From Pseudomonas piscis (GTDB lineage: Bacteria > Pseudomonadota > Gammaproteobacteria > Pseudomonadales > Pseudomonadaceae): a stretch of 64,000 bases of DNA. Position 1 is the first letter of the stretch, and each line of letters starts with the position of its first letter. Below are positions 18,510 through 26,825 of the stretch, in pieces. The stretch is taken from positions 1,054,001 through 1,118,000 of the forward strand of contig NZ_WHUV01000001.1 of NCBI RefSeq assembly GCF_009380155.1, read 5' to 3'. The notes beneath the pieces were generated by a model. It was given only the letters and a program-made list of their open reading frames with translations. It ran no database searches and was not told the DNA's origin. A program made the position numbers and the translations under genes.

Positions 18510-19637
18510 TTACTGAGGCGAGACTTCGGTCTTGGGCTTGCCGAAGTGCCACTCGTAGACCACGAACTTGAAGTCCTTCAGGTCGCCCTTGGCGTCGAAG
18601 CTCAGGTCGCCGGTCGGGGTCTTGAAGGTGCCTGCGTGGATGGCTTCGGCGACTTTGGCCGCGTCTTCGCTCTTGGCGTTGGCAATGGCTCCGGCGATCA
18701 CTTCAACCGCGGAGTAGGAAGGGAATACGAAAGGACCGCTCGGGTCTTCTTTCTTGGCCTTGAACGCATCGGCCAGGGCGACGTTGGCCGGGTCCTGGTC
18801 GAAGGACTTGGGCAGGGTCACCAGCAGGCCTTCGGAAGCGTCCTTGGCGATCTGCGAGATGGAGTCGTTGCCGACACCTTCCGGACCCATGAACTTGGCC
18901 TTCAGACCTTTTTCCTGGGCTTGGCGCAGGATCAGGCCCAGTTCCGGGTGGTAGCCGCCGTAGTAGACGAAGTCGACGTTGGCTTGCTTGAGCTTGGCCA
19001 CCAGGGAGGAGAAGTCCTTGTCGCCGGCGTTGATGCCTTCGAACACGGCGACCTTGGTGCCTTTCTTCTCCAGGGTCTGCTTCACGGCGGTGGCGATGCC
19101 TTCACCGTATTGCTGCTTGTCGTGGAGCACCGCGACGATCTTGGGTTTCACGTGGTCGGCGATGTAGTTGCCGGCGGCCGGGCCCTGGGCGCTGTCCAGG
19201 CCGATGGTGCGGAATACCATCTTGTAGCCACGGGCGGTGATGTCAGGGCTGGTGGCGGCGGGGGTGATCATCACCACGCCTTCATCTTCATAGATGTCGG
19301 AGGCGGGTTGAGTGGAGCTGGAGCAGAGGTGGCCGACGACATACTTGACGCCATCGTTGACCACTTTGTTGGCGACGGCCACGGCCTGCTTGGGATCGCA
19401 GGCATCGTCGTATTCGACGGCTTCGAGTTTCTTGCCGTTCACGCCGCCCTTGGCGTTGATCTGTTCAATGGCCATCTTGGCGCCACTGAACTGCATGTCT
19501 CCGTACTGTGCTACAGGGCCTGTCTTGGGCCCGGCGATACCGATCTTGATGGTGTCAGCTGCGAACGAATGGCCGGCAACACCTGCCAGGACCATAGCGG
19601 CAAACAGTTTGGAAATCTGCTTAGTAGCCTTATTCAT
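18510..19637 (-). CDS. braC: Branched-chain amino-acid-binding periplasmic protein BraC/LivK
   Basis: A 375-residue periplasmic-binding protein with a signal peptide ending in AGHSFA before ADTIKIGIAGPKTGPVAQYG. It shows the Leu/Ile/Val-binding family features: DDACDPKQAVAVANKVV and VVGHLCSSSTQPASDIY, whose two cysteines form the conserved disulfide, then TPAATSPDIT for ligand contacts. It delivers branched-chain amino acids to LivHMGF encoded downstream. A 16-bp palindrome lies about 100 bp upstream (19738-19753). Confidence 0.95.
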   Translation of the reverse strand: MNKATKQISKLFAAMVLAGVAGHSFAADTIKIGIAGPKTGPVAQYGDMQFSGAKMAIEQINAKGGVNGKKLEAVEYDDACDPKQAVAVANKVVNDGVKYVVGHLCSSSTQPASDIYEDEGVVMITPAATSPDITARGYKMVFRTIGLDSAQGPAAGNYIADHVKPKIVAVLHDKQQYGEGIATAVKQTLEKKGTKVAVFEGINAGDKDFSSLVAKLKQANVDFVYYGGYHPELGLILRQAQEKGLKAKFMGPEGVGNDSISQIAKDASEGLLVTLPKSFDQDPANVALADAFKAKKEDPSGPFVFPSYSAVEVIAGAIANAKSEDAAKVAEAIHAGTFKTPTGDLSFDAKGDLKDFKFVVYEWHFGKPKTEVSPQ

Positions 19638-19976
19638 AGTGCTCCACTCTTACTGTTGTAATTTTTATAGTTCCGGCGGCCTTGAGTCGCAGAACCGAAC
19701 CAGATATCGCGAATATCCGTCGGAAATGCCCCTGGCAACTGTACCGGTACAGTGTAGTGCGCCGGTCGTTCGCTTGAAAAGCTGGCTGCTGGGGGCAAAA
19801 ACGCGGAGTGTCGCTTGATTGAAAGAAAAAGACAGATTTGCGGCGTGGCATTTCGCACGTTTCGGCGTCTATCCCTGGCGCTTCTGAGCTTCTCGATCGA
19901 TGACGCTTTTGCTACCGGGTTTTTCTGCCAGGACACCGACGTTATGATTGCGCCGATTTCTTTTCTGGACAGTCCC
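19638..19976. other. Divergent intergenic region braC / DUF2288 gene
   Basis: A 339-bp region holding promoters for both genes. It contains the 16-bp palindrome listed separately. The open frame before the DUF2288 start extends back to 19815 but shows no protein-like features and lies ahead of a better start. Nothing else recognised. Confidence 0.5.
19738..19753. promoter_or_regulatory. Perfect 16-bp palindrome, candidate operator
   Basis: ACTGTACCGGTACAGT is its own reverse complement. A perfect 16-bp palindrome in the braC / DUF2288 promoter gap is a good candidate for a dimeric repressor site. The GTACCGGTAC core is reminiscent of GntR/MocR-type boxes, but no such regulator is nearby. Confidence 0.55.
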
Positions 19977-20282
19977 ATGACTCAAGAACCTAGCACCCTC
20001 TATGCCAAGCTGCTTGGTGAGACCGCATCCATCAGCTGGAAGGAACTGGAGCGGTTCTTCGCCAAGGGTGCCCTATTGTGGGTCGATGCCGACCTGGATC
20101 TGATCGAAGTGGCCCAGGCCGTGGCCGAGAACCAGGCGGACAAAGTGGCGGCCTGGTTGGCCCAGGGTAACGTTGAAAAGCTGTCTGCGACGCGGGCGTC
20201 CGATCTGCTGGAACGCGATCCGACGTTGTGGGCGGTGGTGGTATCACCCTGGATCCTGGTCCAGGAAAGGGCGTCGAGCTGA
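19977..20282 (+). CDS. DUF2288 domain protein
   Basis: A 101-residue acidic cytoplasmic protein of the DUF2288 family (STLYAKLLGETASISWKELERFFAKGALLWVDADLDLIEVAQAVAEN). The conserved W-KELERFFA and VVVSPWILVQE segments mark the family; no biochemical function is established. The ATG at 19977 was chosen because it gives the family's usual length of about 100 residues; the longer frame has no domain. Divergent from braC and convergent with the tubulin-like gene. Confidence 0.8.
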   Translation: MTQEPSTLYAKLLGETASISWKELERFFAKGALLWVDADLDLIEVAQAVAENQADKVAAWLAQGNVEKLSATRASDLLERDPTLWAVVVSPWILVQERASS

Positions 20283-20501
20283 GGCTGTGCGCTGAACTGG
20301 TGCAGGCTTTTGTCGGACAAAAGTGTGTAGCCGAGTAACCGTGAATCCAGTGATGGCACCTTGCCGTAGAGAAAGGCCCCACGGGGTCTTTTGGCCAAGG
20401 TGACGTTCACGGAAGGGGAACAGTTTCAAGCCCATCCGACGAGCTGCCCAATTGTTCCCCGGCAGCCTTCGCAAGCGTCCTGATCCTTTCCCTTTGCATG
20501 A

Positions 20502-20542
20502 CCCGGGCACCGGCCAGCCGATGAGGCTGGCCGGTGCTCGGG
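20502..20542. terminator. 18-bp hairpin after the tubulin-like gene
   Basis: CCCGGGCACCGGCCAGCC pairs with GGCTGGCCGGTGCTCGGG (one G-T pair) around a GATGA loop, ending 2 bp past the minus-strand stop codon at 20545. No U-tract follows, so it may be an mRNA-stabilising 3' structure rather than a classical terminator. Confidence 0.6.
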
Positions 20543-20544
20543 TA

Positions 20545-22725
20545 TCAGTAGGCGGTCTTGCCGGTGTGCTGGTTGAGGGAGATGACCCGGGTCTTGCCGA
20601 TGCGGTGGCGGTAGATTTCCCGCAGGTACTTGATGGCTTTCTTCACGCAATCGCGCGACAGGCGGATGTCGTTGATCGAGACGAACTTGTCCTTGTCGTT
20701 GATCAGCTCGCGGTACTTCTTCTCGTACATCGGCTTGATCGCATACCAGTTGGTGTCGAGGATCTTCGCCGGGTTCTCGAACTCGTTGAGCAGGTCGTCG
20801 ATGCGGTCTTCGTCGAAGTGGTCGCTGGTGATGAAGTCCAGCACCGAGTTGTCCAGGGTATCGTCGAAGCGGTATGGATTGCGTGCGAAGCAGCGCTTGA
20901 TGAAAGCCACGATCAACGTCAGGAAGTCGTCCGACAGGCACGGGCTCTTGGCGATCAGGGTGGTCAGCGACAGGTTGGCCGAGGCGCCGATCACCAGTGC
21001 ATAGCGCTTGAGGGTGGTGTTGGGGAACAGGCTGTTGAGGTGGGTCTTGAGCCGGTTCAGATCCATGTAGGACAGCTTGTAGTCCTTGGGCAGCGAGACG
21101 ATGGACACCACCGACGAGCAGTTCTTGAAGAAATGCAGGTCATGCAGCGCCGCGGCGTCGAAGCCCGAGGCCTTGTATTGCTCCAGCGCCGCGCGATAAC
21201 GCTTGGATTCGATCGGCAGCAGGCTGATGCCCTCGATGGCCTGGGTCTGCTTGTTGAAGTGCGGCAGGTCGATGGAGCGGAAGAACAGGTCGTCGATGTT
21301 CAGGCGCTGCGGCTCTTTCTCGAACACCTTGAACTTGTCGCCGGTGGGCACCGGTTGCTCGGGCACCACGGATTCGGCATAGGCGATCGCCACCGGGCCG
21401 GCCAGGCTCATGAACAGGTCGTTGGCGTCCAGGCGGATGGTCTCGCCGATATCGATGCCGGCGCGCCGGAAGTAGTTCTGGTCGTAGTCGGTGGTCACCG
21501 CCTGGGCGGTGAGGATGTTGAAGATCTGCTGGGAGATGTACTGGTTGGCGTGCTTCTCCATGGCGTTGACGTCGATGTTCTGGATGTTGCCGTCATCGCT
21601 TTCTTCGGCGTAGCGCATGATGTCGTTGGAGATCAGCATCATCGCGTTCCATGGGCGGATGCGGCCCATGACGCTGGCTTCGCTGCTGTCTTCGTTATCG
21701 AAGTTGTAGGAGAAGTCCCACTCCTCGGACAGATACTTGCATAGCAACCGCCCGGCGTTGATGTGCAGGGCCTCGGACATTTCGCTGCGATGGTCGGAGA
21801 TATTCGGCAGCACGCAGATGCCGCTGGTGAAGATCGGTTCGAAGACGAAGGAGTGCCCGCTCTTGCTGTCGTGCTCGTCCATCGGCTTGGTGTCGAAGGT
21901 CTTGTTCATGTACGAGTACTGCTGGGCCAGGCCGAATTCCGAGGCCATGCCCGAGCCGGTACCGCCGCCGGCGCTGAAGATCGAGAAGTACAGGCGCGAC
22001 TGGTTGGCCTTGATCCCGCAGGAGTCGATCAGGTACGAGTGGATCATCTTCCAGTCGGGGCTGGAGAAACGCTGGGTGTCCTTGTTGAGGATGATCTTGG
22101 CCAGGTACTGGCCGAGGATCGGTGCGTTACCGGCACCGCCGGCATGGACTTCCGAGAGGTCCATGATCTTCATCTTGCTGTAGTCGCGGATGAACCCGCT
22201 CTTCTCGCCCTTGCGCGAGAAGCGGATGCGCCCGGCGATGTCCTTGTCCAGGTCGCCGAGCATCACCAGCGGCTCCACCAGGAACACCGGCTTGCTGGCC
22301 TTGTTCTGGCCCAAGCGCAAGTTCTGGCGGATCCATTGGCCGGGGCTGTAGCCGCCTTCGTAGGACTTGTCTTCGTTGTTGAATTCGTTGAGGTAGAACT
22401 TGCGGGCGTTGTACACCAGCTCCGCCACGTCCAGGGCGATGTTGGAGCCGCAGCGGCCGAGGCCGATCAGGCAGACCGAGGGAAATTCCTGGTCGCGGCG
22501 GTTTTCCTGCTCGTCTTCCAGGTGCACCGGACGCGGGAATACCGTGTCACGCAGGCCATCGAGGTTGTCGAGGATGCGGTCGGTGTTGGTCTCGGTGAAA
22601 TACAGGTACTGCTGGGTCGACTGGGGGCGTGAACTGGACAATGGCTTCGTATCTGAGTGGCTTGGTTTGTAGGAGGTCAGCGTCATCTCGGAGACTGCGT
22701 TGGCAGGATCGTTTTTAGAAGTCAT
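20545..22725 (-). CDS. Chromosomal FtsZ/tubulin-superfamily protein (Tubulin_2-like)
   Basis: A 726-residue protein of the tubulin/FtsZ GTPase superfamily. After an 80-residue Ser/Thr-rich N-terminus, elements run in order: T1 loop IGLGRCGSNIA (87-97), T3-like AGGAGNAPILG (195-205), the tubulin signature T4 SAGGGTGSG (251-259), T6-like MLISNDIM (363-370), then ANQYISQQIF and the T7-like synergy loop GIDIGET (423-429). There Asp425 and Glu428 occupy the positions of FtsZ Asp209 and Asp212; Glu here is also found in alpha-tubulin. A C-terminal domain of about 290 residues is unlike FtsZ. It resembles the Tubulin_2/FtsZ-like groups proposed for membrane remodelling. No phage genes are nearby. 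GTP binding and polymerisation are inferred. Confidence 0.78.
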   Translation of the reverse strand: MTSKNDPANAVSEMTLTSYKPSHSDTKPLSSSRPQSTQQYLYFTETNTDRILDNLDGLRDTVFPRPVHLEDEQENRRDQEFPSVCLIGLGRCGSNIALDVAELVYNARKFYLNEFNNEDKSYEGGYSPGQWIRQNLRLGQNKASKPVFLVEPLVMLGDLDKDIAGRIRFSRKGEKSGFIRDYSKMKIMDLSEVHAGGAGNAPILGQYLAKIILNKDTQRFSSPDWKMIHSYLIDSCGIKANQSRLYFSIFSAGGGTGSGMASEFGLAQQYSYMNKTFDTKPMDEHDSKSGHSFVFEPIFTSGICVLPNISDHRSEMSEALHINAGRLLCKYLSEEWDFSYNFDNEDSSEASVMGRIRPWNAMMLISNDIMRYAEESDDGNIQNIDVNAMEKHANQYISQQIFNILTAQAVTTDYDQNYFRRAGIDIGETIRLDANDLFMSLAGPVAIAYAESVVPEQPVPTGDKFKVFEKEPQRLNIDDLFFRSIDLPHFNKQTQAIEGISLLPIESKRYRAALEQYKASGFDAAALHDLHFFKNCSSVVSIVSLPKDYKLSYMDLNRLKTHLNSLFPNTTLKRYALVIGASANLSLTTLIAKSPCLSDDFLTLIVAFIKRCFARNPYRFDDTLDNSVLDFITSDHFDEDRIDDLLNEFENPAKILDTNWYAIKPMYEKKYRELINDKDKFVSINDIRLSRDCVKKAIKYLREIYRHRIGKTRVISLNQHTGKTAY

Positions 22726-22923
22726 TGTGCGCCATGTGCCTGGTCAGGTTGGCTCGCGGACGAGGTGTCGGCGGGCCATCACGGAATGGGACCTCGCAGC
22801 TTCGTGGAGTGCGAATTTTGCCCAAGGTGCCAGGGTGTTTTCTGAGCGACGCTCGGGGGAATCCTTTCCTGAATCATGATGGATCGGCCAGTATCCGATG
22901 ATCTTTAATCAAATGAGGGCAAT

Positions 22924-23820
22924 ATGATGTCAGCGTTACCTACGCTCGGTTTTGCCGGAATCGGCCTGATGGGGCTGCCGATGTGCCAGCGCCTGCTGGC
23001 TGCGGGCTATCCGCTGGTGGTGTGGAACCGCAACCCGCGAAAGTGCGCGCCGCTGGTAGCCGCCGGGGCGCGACAAGTTGCCGCGCCATCGCAGCTCTGC
23101 GACCAGGCCGACCTGGTGCTGTCGTGCCTGGCCAATACCGAGGTGGTGCGCGAGGTGGTCTTCGGCGCCGGCGGGATCGCCGAAGGCGCCCGGCCTGGCC
23201 AGTTGCTGCTGGACTTGTCGAGCCTGGAACCGGCGGCGACCCGGGAGATGGCCGCCATCCTGGCCCGCGATACGGGCATGGGTTGGGTCGACGCTCCGGT
23301 ATCCGGCGGCACCCAGGGCGCCGAGGCCGGTAGTCTGGCGATCATGGCTGGCGGTACCGCCGCGGATGTCGAGCGGGTGCGCCCGGTGTTGCTGGCCATG
23401 GGGCAGCGGGTCACGCACATGGGCGCGGTGGGCGCGGGCCAGGTGACCAAGGCCTGCAACCAGATGATCGTCGCCTGCAATGCCCTGGTGATTGCCGAGG
23501 TGGTGGCCCTGGCCGAGCGTTCCGGGGTCGATGCGCGTTTGTTGGCCGAGGCCCTGGCCGGTGGCTTCGCCGATTCGCGACCATTGCAGATACTCGCCCC
23601 GCAGATGGCCGAGAGTCGTTTCGAACCGGTGAAATGGCATGTCCGCACCTTGCTCAAGGACCTGGATGGCGCGGTGAAACTGTCCCGGGAGCAGGGCGCG
23701 GCGACGCCGGTCAGCGGGTTAGCTGCGCAGTTGATGCGTCTGCATGGTGGACAAGGCTATCTGGAAAAAGATCCAGCGACTCTGGTTCAGCTCTATCGGG
23801 ATCCGACAGCCGAGGCTTGA
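22924..23820 (+). CDS. Beta-hydroxyacid dehydrogenase (HIBADH/TSR family)
   Basis: A 298-residue NAD(P)-dependent oxidoreductase of the 3-hydroxyisobutyrate dehydrogenase/tartronate semialdehyde reductase family. The nucleotide motif is GIGLMG at 12-17, the substrate loop DAPVSGGTQGAEAGSL starts near 123, and the catalytic Lys176 is in GQVTKACNQ. Substrate cannot be assigned: no pathway genes surround it. Two ATG codons are adjacent; GAGGG lies 4 bases before the one at 22924 and 7 before 22927, so the second may be used. Its last 110 bp overlap the 3' end of the convergent diguanylate cyclase gene. Confidence 0.87.
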   Translation: MMSALPTLGFAGIGLMGLPMCQRLLAAGYPLVVWNRNPRKCAPLVAAGARQVAAPSQLCDQADLVLSCLANTEVVREVVFGAGGIAEGARPGQLLLDLSSLEPAATREMAAILARDTGMGWVDAPVSGGTQGAEAGSLAIMAGGTAADVERVRPVLLAMGQRVTHMGAVGAGQVTKACNQMIVACNALVIAEVVALAERSGVDARLLAEALAGGFADSRPLQILAPQMAESRFEPVKWHVRTLLKDLDGAVKLSREQGAATPVSGLAAQLMRLHGGQGYLEKDPATLVQLYRDPTAEA

Positions 23821-25990
23821 GGGCACCGGCATGGCGCTGGTCGAGTTCGTCCAGCACCTCGGGCAGCTCCAGCAGCGGTACCGGCCGACTGAGCAGGTAG
23901 CCCTGCAGGTAGTCGCAGCCGTAGTGCTCCAGCAGCCGCTGTTGCTCCAGGGTCTCCACCCCTTCGGTCACCACCTGCAAGTGCAGGGTATGGGCCATGA
24001 CGATGATCGCCTGGACGATCTCCATGTCCTGGGTCGACTTGGGGATGTCCTGGATGAACGAGCGATCGACCTTCAGGGTGTTGAGCGGTAGCCGCTTGAG
24101 GTAGGCCAGGGACGAGTAGCCGGTGCCGAAATCGTCGATCGACAGCGATACTCCCAGGCCGCGGATCTGCTTGAGCAGCGCCAGGGTGCTGGCGATGTTG
24201 CCCATCAGGGCGTTTTCCGTGACCTCCAGTTCCAGGCGCTGGGGGGCCACCTGGGCGTCGCGCAGGGCGCTCTCGATCTCCCCGGCCAGTTCCTCGCGGG
24301 TCAGGTTCAGCGCCGAGCAGTTGACCGCGATCTTCAGTTCGCCGCGGCCGTGGCGCGACAGGTAGGCCAGGTCTTCGCACGCCTTGCGTAGCACCCAACT
24401 GTCCAACTCGGCGATCATGCCGTTGGCTTCGGCAATGCTGATGAAGCGATCCGGGCTCAACAAGCCATGCTGTGGATGCTGCCAGCGCACCAGGGCTTCG
24501 AGCTTGGTGACCCGGGCGCTGCGAAGGTCGTAGATCGGTTGGTAGTACAGCTGCAAGCCCTGGTTGTCGCGCAGCGCATTGCGCAATTCTTCTTCCAGTT
24601 GCAGTTCCAGGGTGGCCCGGGTCTTGAGGTTGGAACTGAAGAAATGCAGGCTGTTGCGCCCCGAGTCCTTGGACTGGTAGAGGGCCAGGTCGGCGTTCTT
24701 CAGCAGCTCCTCGCAGGTCTTGCCGTCGTCGGGAAAGATACTGATGCCGATGCTGGTGGTCATCACCATGCGCCGCCCGCCCAGTTCGATCGGCTCCTTC
24801 ATCTTCTGCATGATGCGCTGGGCCATGTTCCTGGCCTCGTCGCGGCCGTACAGGTTGATGAGGATGCAGAATTCGTCACCGCCCAGGCGCGCCACCACGT
24901 CCTCATGGTTGCGGGTCGAGTTCTTGATGTGCCCGGCGATGACCTTGAGCAGTTCATCGCCGGCATCGTGGCCGAGGCTGTCGTTGATGCGCTTGAAGTG
25001 GTCGATGTCGAGGAACATCACCGCCAGCATGCCGCCGAAGGTGTTCTTCTCCATCAGCTTTTCAGCGAACAGCTGGTTGAAGCCGCGGCGGTTGATCAGG
25101 TTGGTCAGGGCATCGTAGTGGGCCACGTGCTGCAGGGATGCGCGAGCCTGGTCGAGCTGTGAGAGCAGGGCGTTGACCCGGCGCAGGTCGCGCTCCTTGT
25201 GCTGCAGCTTCTTGTCCGCCAGGGCTGCGCTGATGCCACTGCCGATGACCAGCAGGATGATCGCGCAGACAGCCAGCCCCAGTTGCAGGTTGCCATCGGG
25301 CGTCACCGCGATCGGCAGCGCCCCGGCGGGCAAGGCCAGGGTCATGGACCACATGCCGGTGAAGTGCATGAGGACGATGGCGCCGCCCAGTACCAGGCTG
25401 CTGGTGTACTTGAGCAACTGGTGGAATATCCCGCTGCCATCGCGCAGGTGCCGGGACAACAAGAGCGCCGCCAGGCTGCAACCGATGGCCACCAGCAGCG
25501 ACAGTCCCATGATCCGGGGGTCGTAGTACAGGCTGGCGCTGGAGCGCATGGCCGCCATGCCCACGTAGTGCATGGTGCTGATGCCCAGGCCGATCCACAG
25601 CGCGGCCAGGCAGTAGCGCCAGAGCGGCAGTTGCATGTGGCTCAGGGTATTCATCGCCAGCCAGGCGGCGATCAGCGCGATGAACAGCGATAGCAGGGTC
25701 AGCGGTAGGTCGTAGTGGATTTCCAGCGGCGCCTCGAACGCCAGCATGGCGATGAAGTGCATGGACCAGATGCCTCCGGCCAGGCAGCAGGCGCCGACCC
25801 AACGCCACAAGCGCTGGCTGCTTGGCTGCTCGACATGGCTGACGCGCTCGGCCATGTCCAGGGTGGCGAAGCTGGCGGCGCAGGCCACCAGGTAGGCCAG
25901 CAGCACTAGAACCGGATTGTGGGTGCAATGGAGGACCACCTGCCCGCTATCCGGAAGCTCGGTAATGAAATGCAGACCCAGCCAATCCAT
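23711..25990 (-). CDS. MHYT-GGDEF-EAL cyclic-di-GMP protein (MucR/NbdA-like)
   Basis: A 759-residue membrane protein. The N-terminal 250 residues carry seven hydrophobic helices with three MHYT motifs, MHFIAM (77), MHYVGM (140) and MHFTGM (208), proposed to sense O2, NO or CO through a metal. A GGDEF domain (GGDEF at 370-374, intact) and an EAL domain (EAL at 498-500, with later DDFGTGYSSLAYLKRLP) follow. The RxxD inhibitory site five residues before GGDEF is absent (NHED). This architecture matches P. aeruginosa MucR and NbdA, which tune alginate production or NO-induced dispersal; which one this resembles is not settled. Both c-di-GMP synthesis and hydrolysis look possible. Confidence 0.9.
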   Translation of the reverse strand: MDWLGLHFITELPDSGQVVLHCTHNPVLVLLAYLVACAASFATLDMAERVSHVEQPSSQRLWRWVGACCLAGGIWSMHFIAMLAFEAPLEIHYDLPLTLLSLFIALIAAWLAMNTLSHMQLPLWRYCLAALWIGLGISTMHYVGMAAMRSSASLYYDPRIMGLSLLVAIGCSLAALLLSRHLRDGSGIFHQLLKYTSSLVLGGAIVLMHFTGMWSMTLALPAGALPIAVTPDGNLQLGLAVCAIILLVIGSGISAALADKKLQHKERDLRRVNALLSQLDQARASLQHVAHYDALTNLINRRGFNQLFAEKLMEKNTFGGMLAVMFLDIDHFKRINDSLGHDAGDELLKVIAGHIKNSTRNHEDVVARLGGDEFCILINLYGRDEARNMAQRIMQKMKEPIELGGRRMVMTTSIGISIFPDDGKTCEELLKNADLALYQSKDSGRNSLHFFSSNLKTRATLELQLEEELRNALRDNQGLQLYYQPIYDLRSARVTKLEALVRWQHPQHGLLSPDRFISIAEANGMIAELDSWVLRKACEDLAYLSRHGRGELKIAVNCSALNLTREELAGEIESALRDAQVAPQRLELEVTENALMGNIASTLALLKQIRGLGVSLSIDDFGTGYSSLAYLKRLPLNTLKVDRSFIQDIPKSTQDMEIVQAIIVMAHTLHLQVVTEGVETLEQQRLLEHYGCDYLQGYLLSRPVPLLELPEVLDELDQRHAGALKPRLSDPDRAEPESLDLFPDSLVHHADASTAQLTR

Positions 25991-26134
25991 AGCGTGCCCA
26001 TGTCTTTTTTAGTCGTCTGGCGTCGGCGGATCAGCGCCAACGAGTGCTTGCAGTATAGAAGGCACTCGGTGGCTGCAATGGGCGGTGGCACTTTGGCCCT
26101 AATGATTTGCTTATGGGGGTTATCGCCAATGGTG

Positions 26135-26503
26135 CTAAGCGCTTTCCTCGAACCAGGGCTCATCGTTCGCCGGTTCCAATGGGGCGAGGCCGAACGCGGC
26201 CCGGGCGGCATCGCAATCGGCGTTGTGCTGGCCGTCGATCCAGGAAGCCTCGAACTCCCGGCATGGGCTGCCACGCTGGGCATAGATCGAGCAGCTCACA
26301 CCCTTGCCGACTTCTCCTTCAAGGGCGATGCAGCGTGGCGACTTGCAGTCGGTACCGAGCATCGCTACCCGGCTGGGACTGATGCTCTGCACCAGTTCGT
26401 CGGGGACCGTTCCGCCGGACGAGGCGCATTCGCCCCAGAAAAAAGACACACGAAAGTATGAACAGCAGGCACCGCAATTCAGACACGGACTGGCTTCGGA
26501 CAT
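26135..26503 (-). CDS. YkgJ-family cysteine-cluster protein
   Basis: A 122-residue protein of the YkgJ (UPF0153) family. The start region CLNCGACCSYFRVSFFWGE contains a CxxCxxCC cluster; more Cys (CASSGG, DCKSPRCIALEG, SCSIYAQRGSPCREFE, ADCDAARAAFGL) complete a likely zinc- or iron-sulfur-binding set. Role unknown. The ATG at 26503 (MSEASPCLNC) was preferred; an upstream frame reaches 26635 but is Pro-rich and not part of the domain. Confidence 0.83.
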   Translation of the reverse strand: MSEASPCLNCGACCSYFRVSFFWGECASSGGTVPDELVQSISPSRVAMLGTDCKSPRCIALEGEVGKGVSCSIYAQRGSPCREFEASWIDGQHNADCDAARAAFGLAPLEPANDEPWFEESA

Positions 26504-26825
26504 AGGCGTATTCAACGGGGAAGGGGTGGGAAAGGGGGGAGGCAAGGCGGCTATTCTAGGCTTCGCATCGGGCTTGGGAAGGGGGGGCGCCAGGTATTTT
26601 TTCAGCTTCGGCCAAGCCCTTGAAAATATTGGCAAAGCCCCGGTTTACGGGGGCTGTGAGGCGATGCGCGGGCTGCTGGGTGGAGCGTTTGCCGGAGCTT
26701 GCCAGGGCGCGGCGCGATGCCCGGGTATCAGGCTGGCGAATGATCACAGACAGTTGCCCCATGGCTGACTAGATTGCAGTTTCCTGGCGTGTGTCTGGCC
26801 CAATAACAATAAGAGAGATCGACCC
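26504..26825. other. Intergenic region YkgJ / MFS transporter
   Basis: A 322-bp divergent promoter region with a purine-rich run at about 26515-26545 and a small hairpin (AGCCCC 26635-26640 / GGGGCT 26649-26654). No coding sequence or recognised regulatory motif seen. Confidence 0.45.

Noticed and set aside
20545..22725. Phage-derived tubulin (PhuZ) or plasmid TubZ
   Set aside because: No phage or plasmid genes are near; the protein is about twice the length of PhuZ and has a different C-terminal domain.
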